From Dokdonella_A sp040005635 (GTDB lineage Bacteria; Pseudomonadota; Gammaproteobacteria; Xanthomonadales; Rhodanobacteraceae), in contig JBDTYM010000005.1 in NCBI GenBank assembly GCA_040005635.1, positions 17,277 to 81,276 on the forward strand: a stretch of DNA of 64,000 nucleotides, read 5' to 3'. Shown piece by piece: positions 1-8,663 of the stretch. The notes under the pieces were generated by a model. It made no database searches. It had not been told where the DNA came from and saw only the letters and a list, made by a program, of their open reading frames with translations. The position numbers and the translations under genes were made by a program. Within the stretch, counting starts at the first letter, position 1, and every line of letters begins with the position of its first letter.

Positions 1-383
1 TCGTCACTTCGATCATGGGCGCGGTGTTCTTCACCCTGCTGCTGCTGACCGGCAATACGATGATGCAGGCGGTGCGTGAACGCACGTCGGAGCTGGCGGT
101 GCTGAAGACGATCGGCTTTTCCAGCACCAGCGTGCTGTGTCTGGTGCTGGCCGAATCGGTGCTGCTGCTTCTGCTCGGCGGGCTGATCGGCATTGGTCTG
201 GTTAGCCTGCTTGCGCCGATGATCACGCAGAACAGTGGCGGCATGTTGAATCTGCCCAATGTGGGTTTGCACAGCTGGTTGCTCGGCATCGCCCTCATGC
301 TCGCGATTGGCCTGGTCATCGGTGCGCTGCCGGCATTGCGCGCGATGCGTCTGAACATCGTCGATGCACTGGCTGGTCGCTGA
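1..383 (+). CDS. FtsX-like ABC transporter permease, C-terminal part
   Basis: The 5' end lies outside the window; the open frame is already running at base 3 and ends in TGA at 381-383. The visible 120-odd residues hold the last three membrane segments of a MacB/FtsX-type permease, including the typical cytoplasmic turn after the first one (QAVRERTSELAVLKTIGFSS) and the closing ALPALRAMRLNIVDALAGR. Permeases of this type do not form a classic import channel; with an ATPase they drive lipoprotein, peptide or drug release from the inner membrane. The next gene starts 11 bases downstream and encodes a second permease of the same type, so the two probably form a heterodimer. The ATPase is presumably upstream, outside the window. 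Confidence 0.85.
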   Translation, partial: VTSIMGAVFFTLLLLTGNTMMQAVRERTSELAVLKTIGFSSTSVLCLVLAESVLLLLLGGLIGIGLVSLLAPMITQNSGGMLNLPNVGLHSWLLGIALMLAIGLVIGALPALRAMRLNIVDALAGR

Positions 384-394
384 GGAGAGATGAC

Positions 395-1708
395 ATGAAG
401 TTTCTGATCGGTCTGCTGACCTTCGTCGCCGTCGTCCTCGGCGTGTTCGTGGTGTTGAACCTGCCGTGGTTCGGCCTGATCGTGCTGCTGGTCGTGCTCG
501 CCGGATGGATGCTGCTGACCCAGCGCGGCAAACAGGCGGCGTCGGTCACCGGCATCGGCATTAGCACGCTCGCGCAGCGTCTGGGATCGTCCGCGGTCGT
601 GGTGATCGGCATCGCCGGTGTCGTCGCAGTGCTCGTCGCGATGCTCGCGATGGCCGAAGGCTACAAGGAAACCCTGCGCCGCAGCGGCAGCGAAGACACG
701 GCCATCGTGATGCGCGGTGCGTCCGCGGCCGAAGTCGCTTCGGTGCTGACGCATGACAACGCCGTCGTCATCGCGCAGGCGCCCGGTATCGCCAAGGATG
801 CGCAGGGCAAGCCGATCGCATCGCCGGAGCTGGTGGTCGCGGCGAACCTGCCGGTCAAGGGTGGCAATCCGGAAGAAGACTTCGGCAGCGTGCAGCTGCG
901 CGGCATCGGCGACGAAGCGTGGGCGCTGCGCCCGAACGTCAAGATCATCGCTGGACGCAAGTTCCAGCCCGGCCTGCGCGAACTCGTCGCCGGCAAGGGC
1001 GCGCAGCGCCAGTTCGCCGGCCTCGACGTCGATCACGACATCAAGCTCGGCAATCAGGTGTGGAAGGTCGTCGGCATTTTCGAATCGAAGGATGCGATGG
1101 ACTCGGAGCTGTGGGCCGATGCCGACGTGGTCGGTCCGGCGTATCGCAGTGGCAATAGCCTGAGTTCGGTGTTCGTCCGACTGACCGGGCCGGACGCGTT
1201 CGAACCGTTCAAGGCGGCGCTCGCCAGCGACCCCCGCCTGCAGGTGGATACGACCACGACGATCGAGTACTTCAGCAAGCAGTCCGAGCAGATCGCCAAG
1301 GTGATCACCTTCATCGGCATCGTTGTCGGCGCGATCATGGCGATCGGCGCGGTGTTCGGTGCGCTCAACACGATGTTCGCCGCGGTTGCCACGCGTGCAC
1401 GCGAAATCGCGACTTTGCGCGCGATCGGCTTTCGCGGCGTACCCGTCGTCGTTGCGATCCTGCTCGAGACGATGCTGCTCGCCTTGATCGGCGGTGCCAT
1501 TGGCGGCGCGATCGCCTGGCTGATCTTCAACGGTTACACGGCGTCGACGATGTCGGGTGTCGGTCAGCTGACCTTCGATTTCAAGGTCTCGCCGGCGCTG
1601 CTGTGGACGGGTCTCAAATGGGCACTCGCCATCGGTTTCATCGGAGGCTTGTATCCGGCCCTGCGCGCGGCGAGCTTGCCGGTGACGACGGCTTTGCGTG
1701 AGTCGTGA
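395..1708 (+). CDS. FtsX-like ABC transporter permease
   Basis: A 437-residue inner-membrane protein. N-terminal membrane segments (about 5-45 and 60-90) are followed by a large periplasmic MacB-core-like domain (about 95-290) and three C-terminal membrane helices with the FtsX signature (ATRAREIATLRAIGFRG, ending GGLYPALRAASLPVTTALRES). The start ATG is 11 bases after the stop of the upstream permease and has a GAGGAGA ribosome site (383-388), so the two are co-transcribed. The order permease-permease is common in Lysobacterales, usually with an ATPase and an HlyD-like protein upstream. The substrate cannot be told from sequence. Confidence 0.85.
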   Translation: MKFLIGLLTFVAVVLGVFVVLNLPWFGLIVLLVVLAGWMLLTQRGKQAASVTGIGISTLAQRLGSSAVVVIGIAGVVAVLVAMLAMAEGYKETLRRSGSEDTAIVMRGASAAEVASVLTHDNAVVIAQAPGIAKDAQGKPIASPELVVAANLPVKGGNPEEDFGSVQLRGIGDEAWALRPNVKIIAGRKFQPGLRELVAGKGAQRQFAGLDVDHDIKLGNQVWKVVGIFESKDAMDSELWADADVVGPAYRSGNSLSSVFVRLTGPDAFEPFKAALASDPRLQVDTTTTIEYFSKQSEQIAKVITFIGIVVGAIMAIGAVFGALNTMFAAVATRAREIATLRAIGFRGVPVVVAILLETMLLALIGGAIGGAIAWLIFNGYTASTMSGVGQLTFDFKVSPALLWTGLKWALAIGFIGGLYPALRAASLPVTTALRES

Positions 1709-1717
1709 TGTCGGCAG

Positions 1718-1739
1718 CCCTCCCCCTTCGCGGGGAGGG
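1718..1739. terminator. hairpin between convergent genes
   Basis: An 8-bp perfect stem (CCCTCCCC / GGGGAGGG) with a 6-base loop lies 9 bases after the permease stop and 45 bases before the end of the converging atoE-like gene. There is no T-run on either side, so it is a weak or bidirectional terminator candidate; GC-rich hairpins of this kind are also common dispersed repeats in these genomes. Confidence 0.4.
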
Positions 1740-1783
1740 TAGGCCGGGGCTGGTGCGATTCGCCGAGGGATTGCTGCGACGTG

Positions 1784-3199
1784 CTACGGCATCACCGGCG
1801 CGTGATACTCCAGCGTCAACCCGAGCGCCCACAACAGCAGCAGCACCAGCGGCAGATGCACGGCCAGCTGCACGAACGTGAAGCCCACGATGTCGCGCGC
1901 TTTCAGTCCGAGCACGCCGAGCAGCGGCAGCATCCAGAACGGATTGATCAGATTCGGCAATGCTTCGGCCGCGTTGTAGATCTGCACGGCCCAGCCGAGA
2001 TGGAACTTGAGGTCGTTCGCCGCCTGCATGACGTAGGGCGCCTCGATCACCCACTTGCCGCCGCCGGAAGGCACGAAGAAGCCGAGCACGGCCGAGTAGG
2101 CGCCGATCACGAGCGCGAACGTGTCGTGCGAGGCGAACGTCACGAACAGCGTGGACAGGTGATGCGCCAGCGTCTGGCCATCGGCGCCTTTCGCCGTGGT
2201 CAGTATGCCGGCGATGCCGCCGTACAGCGGAAACTGGATCAGCACGCCGGTGGTCGCCGGCACCGCGCGCGCCAGCGAGTCGAGGAAGCGCCGCGGTCGC
2301 CAGTGCAGCAGCAGACCGGCCATCAGGAACAGGAAGTTGTAGGTATTGAGGTTCGAGATCGCGCTGGCGGCACCCTTGGTCGCGAACTCGCGCCCGAGCC
2401 AGATCGAGCCGAGCAGGACCAGCAGCAGACTCAGCAGCGGGCTGTATTCGAGCCACTCGCCGGGGCGTTGGCGGGTGACCGCGGTCGTCGCGGCGAGATG
2501 CACATCGACGTCGCATTGCGCGGCCCGGCGCGCATGCGCGCGGCGCGGCGCCGACCACCAGGCGATCAGCATCGACACGCCGATCAGCACGATGGTCAGC
2601 ACGATCGACTGCCACAGAAAGATCGTTTCGCCGAATGGGATCACGCCGGTGATCTTCAGCAACGCCGGCGGCAGGCTGCTCGGGTTCGCCTGCAGCTGCG
2701 CGGCCGATGAAGACAGGCCCATCGCCCATGAAGCGCCGAGGCCCAGATACGCCGCTGCACCGGCGGCGCGATAGTCCAGATCGAGTTCCTCACGACGCGC
2801 CAGCGCGCGCACCAGAAGGCCGCCGAAAACCAGGCTGAAGCCCCAGTTGAGCAGCGAGGCCAGCATGCTGACGAGGGCGACGAAGGCAATCGCGCCGGGG
2901 CCGCTACGCGGCAGTGCCGCGAGGCGCTCGATCAGGCGCGCGACCGGCGGTGCGCTGGCGACGACATAGCCGCCGACCACCACGAACACCATCTGCATGG
3001 TGAATGGGATCAGGCTCCAGAAACCCTCGCCGAACGCGCCGGCCGTGGTCGTTGGACCCGCACCGATGGCGAGTGCCGCGATCGCGACCACGCCGACGCC
3101 GAGGGCGGCGAACACGAACGCGTCGGGGAACCAGCGTTCGGCCCAGTCGGCACAGCGCAGCGCCGTCCGGGCCATCCAGGTTTCGTTGTCAGTGGCCAT
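1784..3199 (-). CDS. atoE: AtoE-type short-chain fatty acid transporter
   Basis: A 471-residue integral membrane protein with about 10-12 hydrophobic segments, matching the AtoE/short-chain fatty acid permease family along its full length. Family hallmarks include LNWGFSLVFGGLLVRALAR, SFPV-type loops and the C-terminal FFVPSGGGKWVIEAPYVM. It should take up acetoacetate, butyrate or similar acids across the inner membrane. An upstream TTG in frame (3223) would add eight residues, but the ATG at 3199 has a GAGG ribosome site six bases before it and gives the usual N-terminus, so it is preferred. The DMT exporter gene ends 105 bases upstream on the same strand. No CoA-transferase genes sit next to it. 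Confidence 0.88.
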   Translation of the reverse strand: MATDNETWMARTALRCADWAERWFPDAFVFAALGVGVVAIAALAIGAGPTTTAGAFGEGFWSLIPFTMQMVFVVVGGYVVASAPPVARLIERLAALPRSGPGAIAFVALVSMLASLLNWGFSLVFGGLLVRALARREELDLDYRAAGAAAYLGLGASWAMGLSSSAAQLQANPSSLPPALLKITGVIPFGETIFLWQSIVLTIVLIGVSMLIAWWSAPRRAHARRAAQCDVDVHLAATTAVTRQRPGEWLEYSPLLSLLLVLLGSIWLGREFATKGAASAISNLNTYNFLFLMAGLLLHWRPRRFLDSLARAVPATTGVLIQFPLYGGIAGILTTAKGADGQTLAHHLSTLFVTFASHDTFALVIGAYSAVLGFFVPSGGGKWVIEAPYVMQAANDLKFHLGWAVQIYNAAEALPNLINPFWMLPLLGVLGLKARDIVGFTFVQLAVHLPLVLLLLWALGLTLEYHAPVMP

Positions 3200-3304
3200 G
3201 GTCACGCCTCGCACGCAGGGCAAAGCGGCAGACTAGGGCGCGCGCGCGTTCTGTCGCAAGCCGACCAAGGTCGCGCCGGCAGACCGCCGCGGAACCTGCG
3301 GGAG

Positions 3305-4228
3305 CTAGGCGGCGCGCCGCTCGCGCGCGAGGGCAATCAAGCCGACGCCGGCGAGGATGACCGCCATTGCGACGAGATCCAGGGCGTGTACGGTCTCGCC
3401 GCCGAGCAGCGCACCGATCAGCACCGCCACGGGCGGATTGACATAGGCGTAACTGGTGGCCAGTGCCGGGCGCACGGTATTCAGCAGGTACAGGTAGGCA
3501 CTGAACGCGACGATCGAGCCCATTACGCCGAGATAGACCAGTGCGAGCGTCGCCGACGTCGTCGGCGCGAGCGGGAAGCGTTCGCCGAACGCGAGCGCGC
3601 CGACGAACAGCACCGCGCCGCCGCTCAACATCTGCGCGGCGGTGTTCATCGCGGCCGGCGGCATCTCGCGATGCTTGCTCCAGACCGAGCCGAACGCCCA
3701 GGCCATTCCTGCGACGATAAGCGCGATCGCGCCGAGCGGAGCGGCGGCCAGGCCGCCGCCGAGATTGAGCAGGATCACGCCGGCGAAACCGACGCCGAGG
3801 CCGAGCCATTCCAGACGTCGCGGCCATTGGCCGTATAAACCGCCAAACACTGCGGCGAACAGCGGCATCGCGGCGACCGCGACCGCGGCAAGGCCGGACG
3901 CAACGTGCTGCTCCGCGTAGCAGACCAGGCCATTGCCGAAGCCGAGCAGCAAGGTGCCTGTCGCCGCGGCATTCAGCCATTGCGAGCGCGTCGGTGCCGG
4001 CATGCCGCGCCAGCGCAGGAACGCGAACAACGCCACGCCGGCGCAGAGAAAGCGCACGCCTGCCATCAGGAACGGCGGATAGCTGGCCAGTGCGAAGCGG
4101 ATTGCGAGATAAGTCGAGCCCCAGATCAGATACAGCGCGACCAGCGCCAACGGCACCAGCACGCGCGGATTCGTCAGTGCTGCCGATGGCGGCGTCAAGG
4201 ACATGTCGCCGCGTGAGCCCTCATTCAT
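3305..4228 (-). CDS. EamA/DMT-family exporter (YedA-like)
   Basis: A 307-residue protein with ten predicted membrane helices forming two EamA repeats. The first carries the family signature LYLIWGSTYLAIRFALASYPPF in pieces (WGSTYLAIRF) and the second holds SYAYVNPPVAVLIGALLGGE. Closest known type is YedA/RhaT-like drug or metabolite exporters; substrate unknown. Three in-frame ATGs exist at 4258, 4228 and 4204. The middle one is chosen because AAGG stands six bases upstream; the last would also keep all membrane helices. Its neighbours give no pathway clue. Confidence 0.8.
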   Translation of the reverse strand: MNEGSRGDMSLTPPSAALTNPRVLVPLALVALYLIWGSTYLAIRFALASYPPFLMAGVRFLCAGVALFAFLRWRGMPAPTRSQWLNAAATGTLLLGFGNGLVCYAEQHVASGLAAVAVAAMPLFAAVFGGLYGQWPRRLEWLGLGVGFAGVILLNLGGGLAAAPLGAIALIVAGMAWAFGSVWSKHREMPPAAMNTAAQMLSGGAVLFVGALAFGERFPLAPTTSATLALVYLGVMGSIVAFSAYLYLLNTVRPALATSYAYVNPPVAVLIGALLGGETVHALDLVAMAVILAGVGLIALARERRAA

Positions 4229-4324
4229 GGACTGCCTTGGTCGGCCGAATTCCGGCATGGTGAGACGAACGAATTGCGCAGGATAGCGACAGCGATGGAC
4301 CCGTGCGAGTCCCGCTACACCTGC

Positions 4325-5185
4325 TCAGGAGAGGGCCACTTTCGATTCCAGCGAGAGCAGGCGGCGCTTGCGCGGGGGCCCCCAACGCCAGCCGCCAGGC
4401 TGGCCGTCGGCACGCACGACGCGGTGGCAGGGCACGACGAAGGCGAGTCGATTGGCAGCACAGGCACGAGCGACGGCTCGCGCGGCACGCGGCGCGTCGA
4501 TGCTTTCGGCAATCTCGGCGTAGCTGCGCGTCTGCCCGCGCGGAATCCGCGTCAGCGCCTGCCAGACGCGCCACTGGAATGCAGTCGCGCGCAGATCGAA
4601 CGGTGGCAGCGCTGCGTCGGAGGGTTCGGCGCCTGCCAGCTCGTTGACGATACGTTCGATGACGGCGCTGAGCCATTCGTTGCGCCCCGCATCGACGCGT
4701 TCGATTTCGGCATGCGGCAATTCCGCGCGCAGCTCGGCGAGCAGTCGCTCATCGCTGCTGCCGATCGACACGGCGCAGATGCCGCGCGCGGTCGCGGCAA
4801 CCAGTAGTTGGCCGAGCTTGGTCGCGAGCGTCGTGTAGCGCACGGCAGTACCCGCACCGCCGCGACGGTAGTCGTTCGGCGTCATGCCGAGGAGTGCGTT
4901 GGCCTGCTCGTAGACGCGGCTGCCGGAACCAAAGCCGGCGTCGTAGACCGCATCGGTCACGCGGCTGCCTCGGCGCAGTGCGGACTTGAAGCTGCCGAGC
5001 TTGAGCTGGCGCGCGTACTCAGCCGGCGACAGTCCGAAGCGTGCGCGGAAGCGGCGTTGCAGGTGCGTAGGGCTGAGGCCGACGCGCCGGGCCAGTTCGG
5101 CCAGGCTGGCCTGTTCGCCGCGCGCGCTTTCGATCAGCGAGCGCGCCTGTTCGAGGGGATCTTTGCGGAGGGGCTGCGTATTCAT
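4325..5185 (-). CDS. Ada-like AraC-domain / O6-methylguanine-DNA methyltransferase
   Basis: A 286-residue protein with two of the three parts of Ada. Residues about 15-110 are an AraC helix-turn-helix domain (LAELARRVGLSPTHLQRRF then a second helix pair ending at TPNDYRRGG). Residues 115-286 are the suicide methyltransferase with the active-site motif PCHRV (acceptor Cys253) and the following GWRWG-RK signature. The N-terminal zinc-binding domain of Ada, which takes methyl groups from phosphotriesters (Cys38 in E. coli) and makes Ada an inducible activator, is absent. The protein should repair O6-methylguanine or O4-methylthymine; whether it still senses damage is unclear. Start ATG at 5185 is the first in frame after the intergenic gap. 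Confidence 0.85.
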   Translation of the reverse strand: MNTQPLRKDPLEQARSLIESARGEQASLAELARRVGLSPTHLQRRFRARFGLSPAEYARQLKLGSFKSALRRGSRVTDAVYDAGFGSGSRVYEQANALLGMTPNDYRRGGAGTAVRYTTLATKLGQLLVAATARGICAVSIGSSDERLLAELRAELPHAEIERVDAGRNEWLSAVIERIVNELAGAEPSDAALPPFDLRATAFQWRVWQALTRIPRGQTRSYAEIAESIDAPRAARAVARACAANRLAFVVPCHRVVRADGQPGGWRWGPPRKRRLLSLESKVALS

Positions 5186-5342
5186 GCTGCGCAGGTTACG
5201 TCGCGCGCCGGACTGCCACCATCCGAATCTTGCGCTGCGACGCTGGCGGACCTGGGTCGCTTCACGATGCGCCGGCGAATCGTCGAACGGAGCGCCTCAC
5301 GCTGACCGATAGTCGGTCCGGCCGGCGGGTTCGGACAGGCTC

Positions 5343-5639
5343 CTAGCGGGCCGACTCGTGATCACGCGGATTCACCGACACCACGGTGAATTCACCTTCG
5401 ATCACGCCGGGCGGCGGCGCGGGTGCGCGCTGGGCGGGCCCGGCGGAGGCTGCCGGCCGCGGCGTCGAACGGAACGCATTGATCAGCAGGAAGAGGCCGC
5501 CACCGATTGCCAGCGCCGCGATCGCGAACATGCCTAGCGCGACCAGCAGCAGCACCGCGATCGCGCCGAGCACGCCGGCGACGAAGCGCGCGATCGGGTG
5601 ACGCGGACGCAAGGCGCGGAAAGGGCCGTAGAAAAACAT
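5343..5639 (-). CDS. small membrane protein of unknown function
   Basis: A 98-residue protein starting MFFYGPF. A positively charged N-terminus is followed by one or two hydrophobic segments (about 17-55, VLGAIAVLLLVALGMFAIAALAIGGG in parts) and a proline-rich cytoplasmic or periplasmic tail ending in a beta-like EGEFTVVSVNPR stretch. The ATG at 5639 has GGAG eleven bases upstream, preferred over a start twelve codons earlier. I do not recognise a family. It lies between the Ada-like gene (157 bases away, same strand) and a divergent Rieske gene. Confidence 0.65.
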   Translation of the reverse strand: MFFYGPFRALRPRHPIARFVAGVLGAIAVLLLVALGMFAIAALAIGGGLFLLINAFRSTPRPAASAGPAQRAPAPPPGVIEGEFTVVSVNPRDHESAR

Positions 5640-5742
5640 GCCGAAACTCCGTATGTCAGAATCGCGCCCCGCCATCCGTTGCGGCAGCGCTTCCCGCCAT
5701 TATGGGTGCGCGCGCGACGACGACAAGTGCTGAAAGCTTGGT

Positions 5743-6084
5743 ATGAACAAATCCCCGCCGCTGTGCCGGCTCGACGAAATTCCAGACGGCGATGCGATTT
5801 CCGCACGGGTCGACACGGATGCCGGCGGTTTCGAGCTGATCGTGCTGCGCCAAGGTGCGCACGCGTTTGCGTATCACAACGAGTGTCCGCACGCCGGGCG
5901 CAATCTCGACTACGCACCCGGGCGGTTTCTGGTGCGCGATGGTCGGCTGATCTGTGCAGCGCACGGCGCGACGTTCGCAGTCGACAGCGGCGCCTGCCTC
6001 GGCGGCCCCTGTCGCAACGGCCTCATGGCGATGCCGATCGAAATCGTCGACGGCGACGTCCGCCTGAGCGCGCTCAGCGATTGA
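5743..6084 (+). CDS. Rieske-type [2Fe-2S] ferredoxin
   Basis: A 113-residue single-domain Rieske protein. Both cluster-binding boxes are complete: C48-x-H50 in NECPHAGRNLD and C71-x2-H74 in CAAHGATF. There is no membrane segment or signal peptide, so it is a soluble electron carrier of the type that feeds small oxygenases or serves in nitrite-reductase-like proteins, not the Rieske subunit of cytochrome bc1. No oxygenase is adjacent. Its last 11 bases overlap the 3' end of the converging SLC13 permease gene. Confidence 0.88.
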   Translation: MNKSPPLCRLDEIPDGDAISARVDTDAGGFELIVLRQGAHAFAYHNECPHAGRNLDYAPGRFLVRDGRLICAAHGATFAVDSGACLGGPCRNGLMAMPIEIVDGDVRLSALSD

Positions 6085-7921
6085 ATACGAGGTTCACCGC
6101 GCCGAGCATGACGACCAGCATCAACACGGTCAGCGGGATGCCGACGCGCAGGAAATCGCGCGCGCGATAGCCGCCCGGTCCGGCGATGATCGTGATGACC
6201 GGGTTCGCGCTCGGGATGATGAACGAGTTCGAGGTCGAGATCGCAACGACCAGCGCGTAGACGGCCGGATTGCCGCCCGAGGCGAGCGCGACGTTGATCG
6301 CCATCGGCACCATCATGACGGTGGCGCCGACGTTAGAGACGACCTGCGCGAACAGCAGGGCGAGTACCGCGATCACCGCCTGCAGGCCCCACTGCGGCCA
6401 GCTGCCGAGATAAACCAGAACTTCCTGCGCGATCCATGCGGCGGCGCCGGTCGAATCCATCGCCCAGCCGAGCGGGACCAGGCAGGCGAGCGTGAAGATC
6501 GTCTTCCAGTTGATCGCGCCGTAGGCTTCGTCCATGTTGAGGACGCCCGACAGCAGCATGCCGACCGCGCCGGCCAGCATGGCGACCGAAAGCTTGATGT
6601 CGGTGAACAGACCGAGCCCCATCGCGAGGGCGAAGAACGTAACCGCGTACCAGATCTTCGCTGGGCGCTGTTCGTCCTTCGGATAATCGGTGACGACGAC
6701 GAAGTCGTGCGACTCGGCGGTCTGTGCGAGATCGCGCCAGAAACTGTGCAGCACCAGGGTGTCGCCGGCACGCAGTGCGACCTTGCGCACGTCTTCGCGG
6801 AAGACCTGATCGCCGCGATTGACCGCGAGGACCGAAATACCGTGCGTCTTGCGCAGGCGCAGCTCACCGACGGCCTTCTTGATCCAGCGCGAGTTAGGCG
6901 GGATCACCGCTTCGGAAATTCCGGCGCGGGTCGGGTTGAACAGATCGGCGAAGTTGCGCAAGCGCGTCTGCACCTGGCACAGCTGATTGTTCGCAAACTC
7001 GTTGACCGCCTCGCGCTTGCCGAGCACGCCGAGCACGCTGCCGACCCAGATCATCTGGTCGCCCGGCGGCGCCAGGCGCGCCTCGTTGCCGGTCTTCAGG
7101 GCGAGTATCAACGGCGCGCCGCGCAATTGCTCAACCTCGCCGACGCTCATACCGACCAGCGGGCTGTCGGTCGTGACGATGAGTTCGAGCACCTCGCCAT
7201 CGATGCCGTAAGTCTCGGCGAAGTAGGTTTCGGTGCGCCCCGGAGTCACCTTCTGGCGCTCCTCCTCGTTCGGCAGCAGGCGTCGCGTGAACAGCGCGAA
7301 GTAGGCAAGGCCGGCGAGCAGCAGCGGGATGCCGATCGGCGCAATCGAAAACAGGGTGAAGGTATGGATCGTCTGCGCACCGGAGGGCAGGTTGCGGTTC
7401 GCACTCGCGATCAGGTCATTGAGCAGGATCAGCGGCGAGTTCGAGATCATCGTGATGTTGGTGCCGCACAGGATCATGCAGGCCATCGGCAGCAGCAGTC
7501 GCTTCAACGGAAGGCCGGTGCGCGCGCTGATGCGGCTGACCACGGGCAGGAACAGCGCGCTGAGCGCCTGGCTCTGGATCACCGCGGAGAGACTGCCGAC
7601 CATCGCGTTGATCAGCAGCGAGACGCGCGATTCGATGCCGCCGGCGAGGCGCAGAATGAACGAGGCCGCCTTGCTCAGCACGCCGGTACGGTCCAGGCCG
7701 GCGCCCATGATCATCACCGCGATCAGCGAGATCACCGCATTGCCGGCGAATCCCTCGAACAGCTGTTCGACCGGCAGCAGGCGCGTGATGCCGATGAAGA
7801 CGATGACGAGCAGCGCGATCAGGTCGGCGCGGATCCACTCCAGCACCAGCATCAGCACGGTGAACGCGAGCAGCGCGAACACGAGTGCCATATTGGTGGT
7901 GAGGGTGAGGCCGGCGTCCAT
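6074..7921 (-). CDS. SLC13/DASS-family permease with two TrkA-C (RCK_C) domains
   Basis: A 615-residue transporter. Membrane helices about 1-195 and 400-615 form the divalent-anion/Na+ symporter (ArsB/CitT-like) fold. Between them are two soluble TrkA-C-like domains, about 225-300 and 315-395 (GEVLELIVTTDSPLVGMSVGEV, then a second copy). The twin motifs ALFLPVVSR and NVGATVMMVPMAINVALASG, and SFIIPSANPV near the end, are family marks. Transport of sulfate, dicarboxylates or similar anions is likely; TrkA-C domains usually bind a nucleotide ligand and gate the transporter. It ends 11 bases inside the converging Rieske gene. Confidence 0.88.
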   Translation of the reverse strand: MDAGLTLTTNMALVFALLAFTVLMLVLEWIRADLIALLVIVFIGITRLLPVEQLFEGFAGNAVISLIAVMIMGAGLDRTGVLSKAASFILRLAGGIESRVSLLINAMVGSLSAVIQSQALSALFLPVVSRISARTGLPLKRLLLPMACMILCGTNITMISNSPLILLNDLIASANRNLPSGAQTIHTFTLFSIAPIGIPLLLAGLAYFALFTRRLLPNEEERQKVTPGRTETYFAETYGIDGEVLELIVTTDSPLVGMSVGEVEQLRGAPLILALKTGNEARLAPPGDQMIWVGSVLGVLGKREAVNEFANNQLCQVQTRLRNFADLFNPTRAGISEAVIPPNSRWIKKAVGELRLRKTHGISVLAVNRGDQVFREDVRKVALRAGDTLVLHSFWRDLAQTAESHDFVVVTDYPKDEQRPAKIWYAVTFFALAMGLGLFTDIKLSVAMLAGAVGMLLSGVLNMDEAYGAINWKTIFTLACLVPLGWAMDSTGAAAWIAQEVLVYLGSWPQWGLQAVIAVLALLFAQVVSNVGATVMMVPMAINVALASGGNPAVYALVVAISTSNSFIIPSANPVITIIAGPGGYRARDFLRVGIPLTVLMLVVMLGAVNLVFNR

Positions 7922-7965
7922 TCGGGGCGGTTCTGTTGTTGTGGCCGGGCGGTTGTCAGCGTGGC

Positions 7966-8658
7966 TCAGGCGCGTTCATGCACGAAATCCCAGACGCCGT
8001 GTCCGAGGCGCAGGCCGCGGCGTTCGAAATGTGTTTCGATGCGCCAGGGGGGGCGCTCCGACGGCGAGGCCTGTTGCGGGTCGGGCCGCCACATTGGCGC
8101 TGCGGCGAGCACGTCCTGCATATGCTCGGCATAGTCGGCCCAGTCGGTCGCCAGATGCAAGCGTCCACCCGACGCGACGCGCGTCGCCAGCAGTGCAAGG
8201 AACTCGGCCTGGATCAGGCGGCGCTTGTTGTGGCGCTTCTTGTGCCACGGGTCGGGAAAGTAGATACGCACTTCGGCCAAGGCATCCGCGCCGATTTCAT
8301 GCTGCAGCACGTCGACTACGTCGTGGTTGTACAGGCGTACGTTGTCGACGCCGGCATCGGCAAGGCCATTCATCAGGCGACCCACGCCGGGTCGATGCAC
8401 TTCGACGCCGATGAAGTCGCGCGTGGGTTCGACCTGTGCAGAATGCAGCAGTTGCTCGCCATTGCCGAAGCCGATCTCCAGCACCCGTGCTGCGCGGCGT
8501 CCGAAGACGTCGGCAAAATCGCGTGGCGCGCCGGCGACCTCGAGGCCATAACGCGACCAGTGCTGATCGAACGCACGCTGCTGCGCCGGCGTGAAGCGGC
8601 CCTGGCGTAACACGAAGCTGCGGATGCGGCGATCGTGCGTGTCCGCAGGTTCGTGCAT
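7966..8658 (-). CDS. trmB: tRNA (guanine46-N7)-methyltransferase TrmB
   Basis: A 230-residue SAM-dependent methyltransferase that makes m7G46 in the variable loop of tRNAs. The SAM-binding glycine motif is VLEIGFGNGEQLL, and the family signature YFPDPWHKKRHNKRR is intact, as is the closing THFERRG region. The ATG at 8658 lies only five bases after the thiG stop, so trmB and thiG are co-transcribed. The frame stays open further upstream inside thiG, but the arginine-rich translation there is a shadow and not part of the protein. The thiG-trmB order is typical of Gammaproteobacteria. Confidence 0.95.
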   Translation of the reverse strand: MHEPADTHDRRIRSFVLRQGRFTPAQQRAFDQHWSRYGLEVAGAPRDFADVFGRRAARVLEIGFGNGEQLLHSAQVEPTRDFIGVEVHRPGVGRLMNGLADAGVDNVRLYNHDVVDVLQHEIGADALAEVRIYFPDPWHKKRHNKRRLIQAEFLALLATRVASGGRLHLATDWADYAEHMQDVLAAAPMWRPDPQQASPSERPPWRIETHFERRGLRLGHGVWDFVHERA

Positions 8659-8663
8659 GGCGG

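Noticed and set aside
6707..8134. A 475-codon plus-strand frame opposite the SLC13 permease.
   Set aside because: Opposite a full-length family match; composition is Arg/Gln/His-rich shadow type, no start signal.
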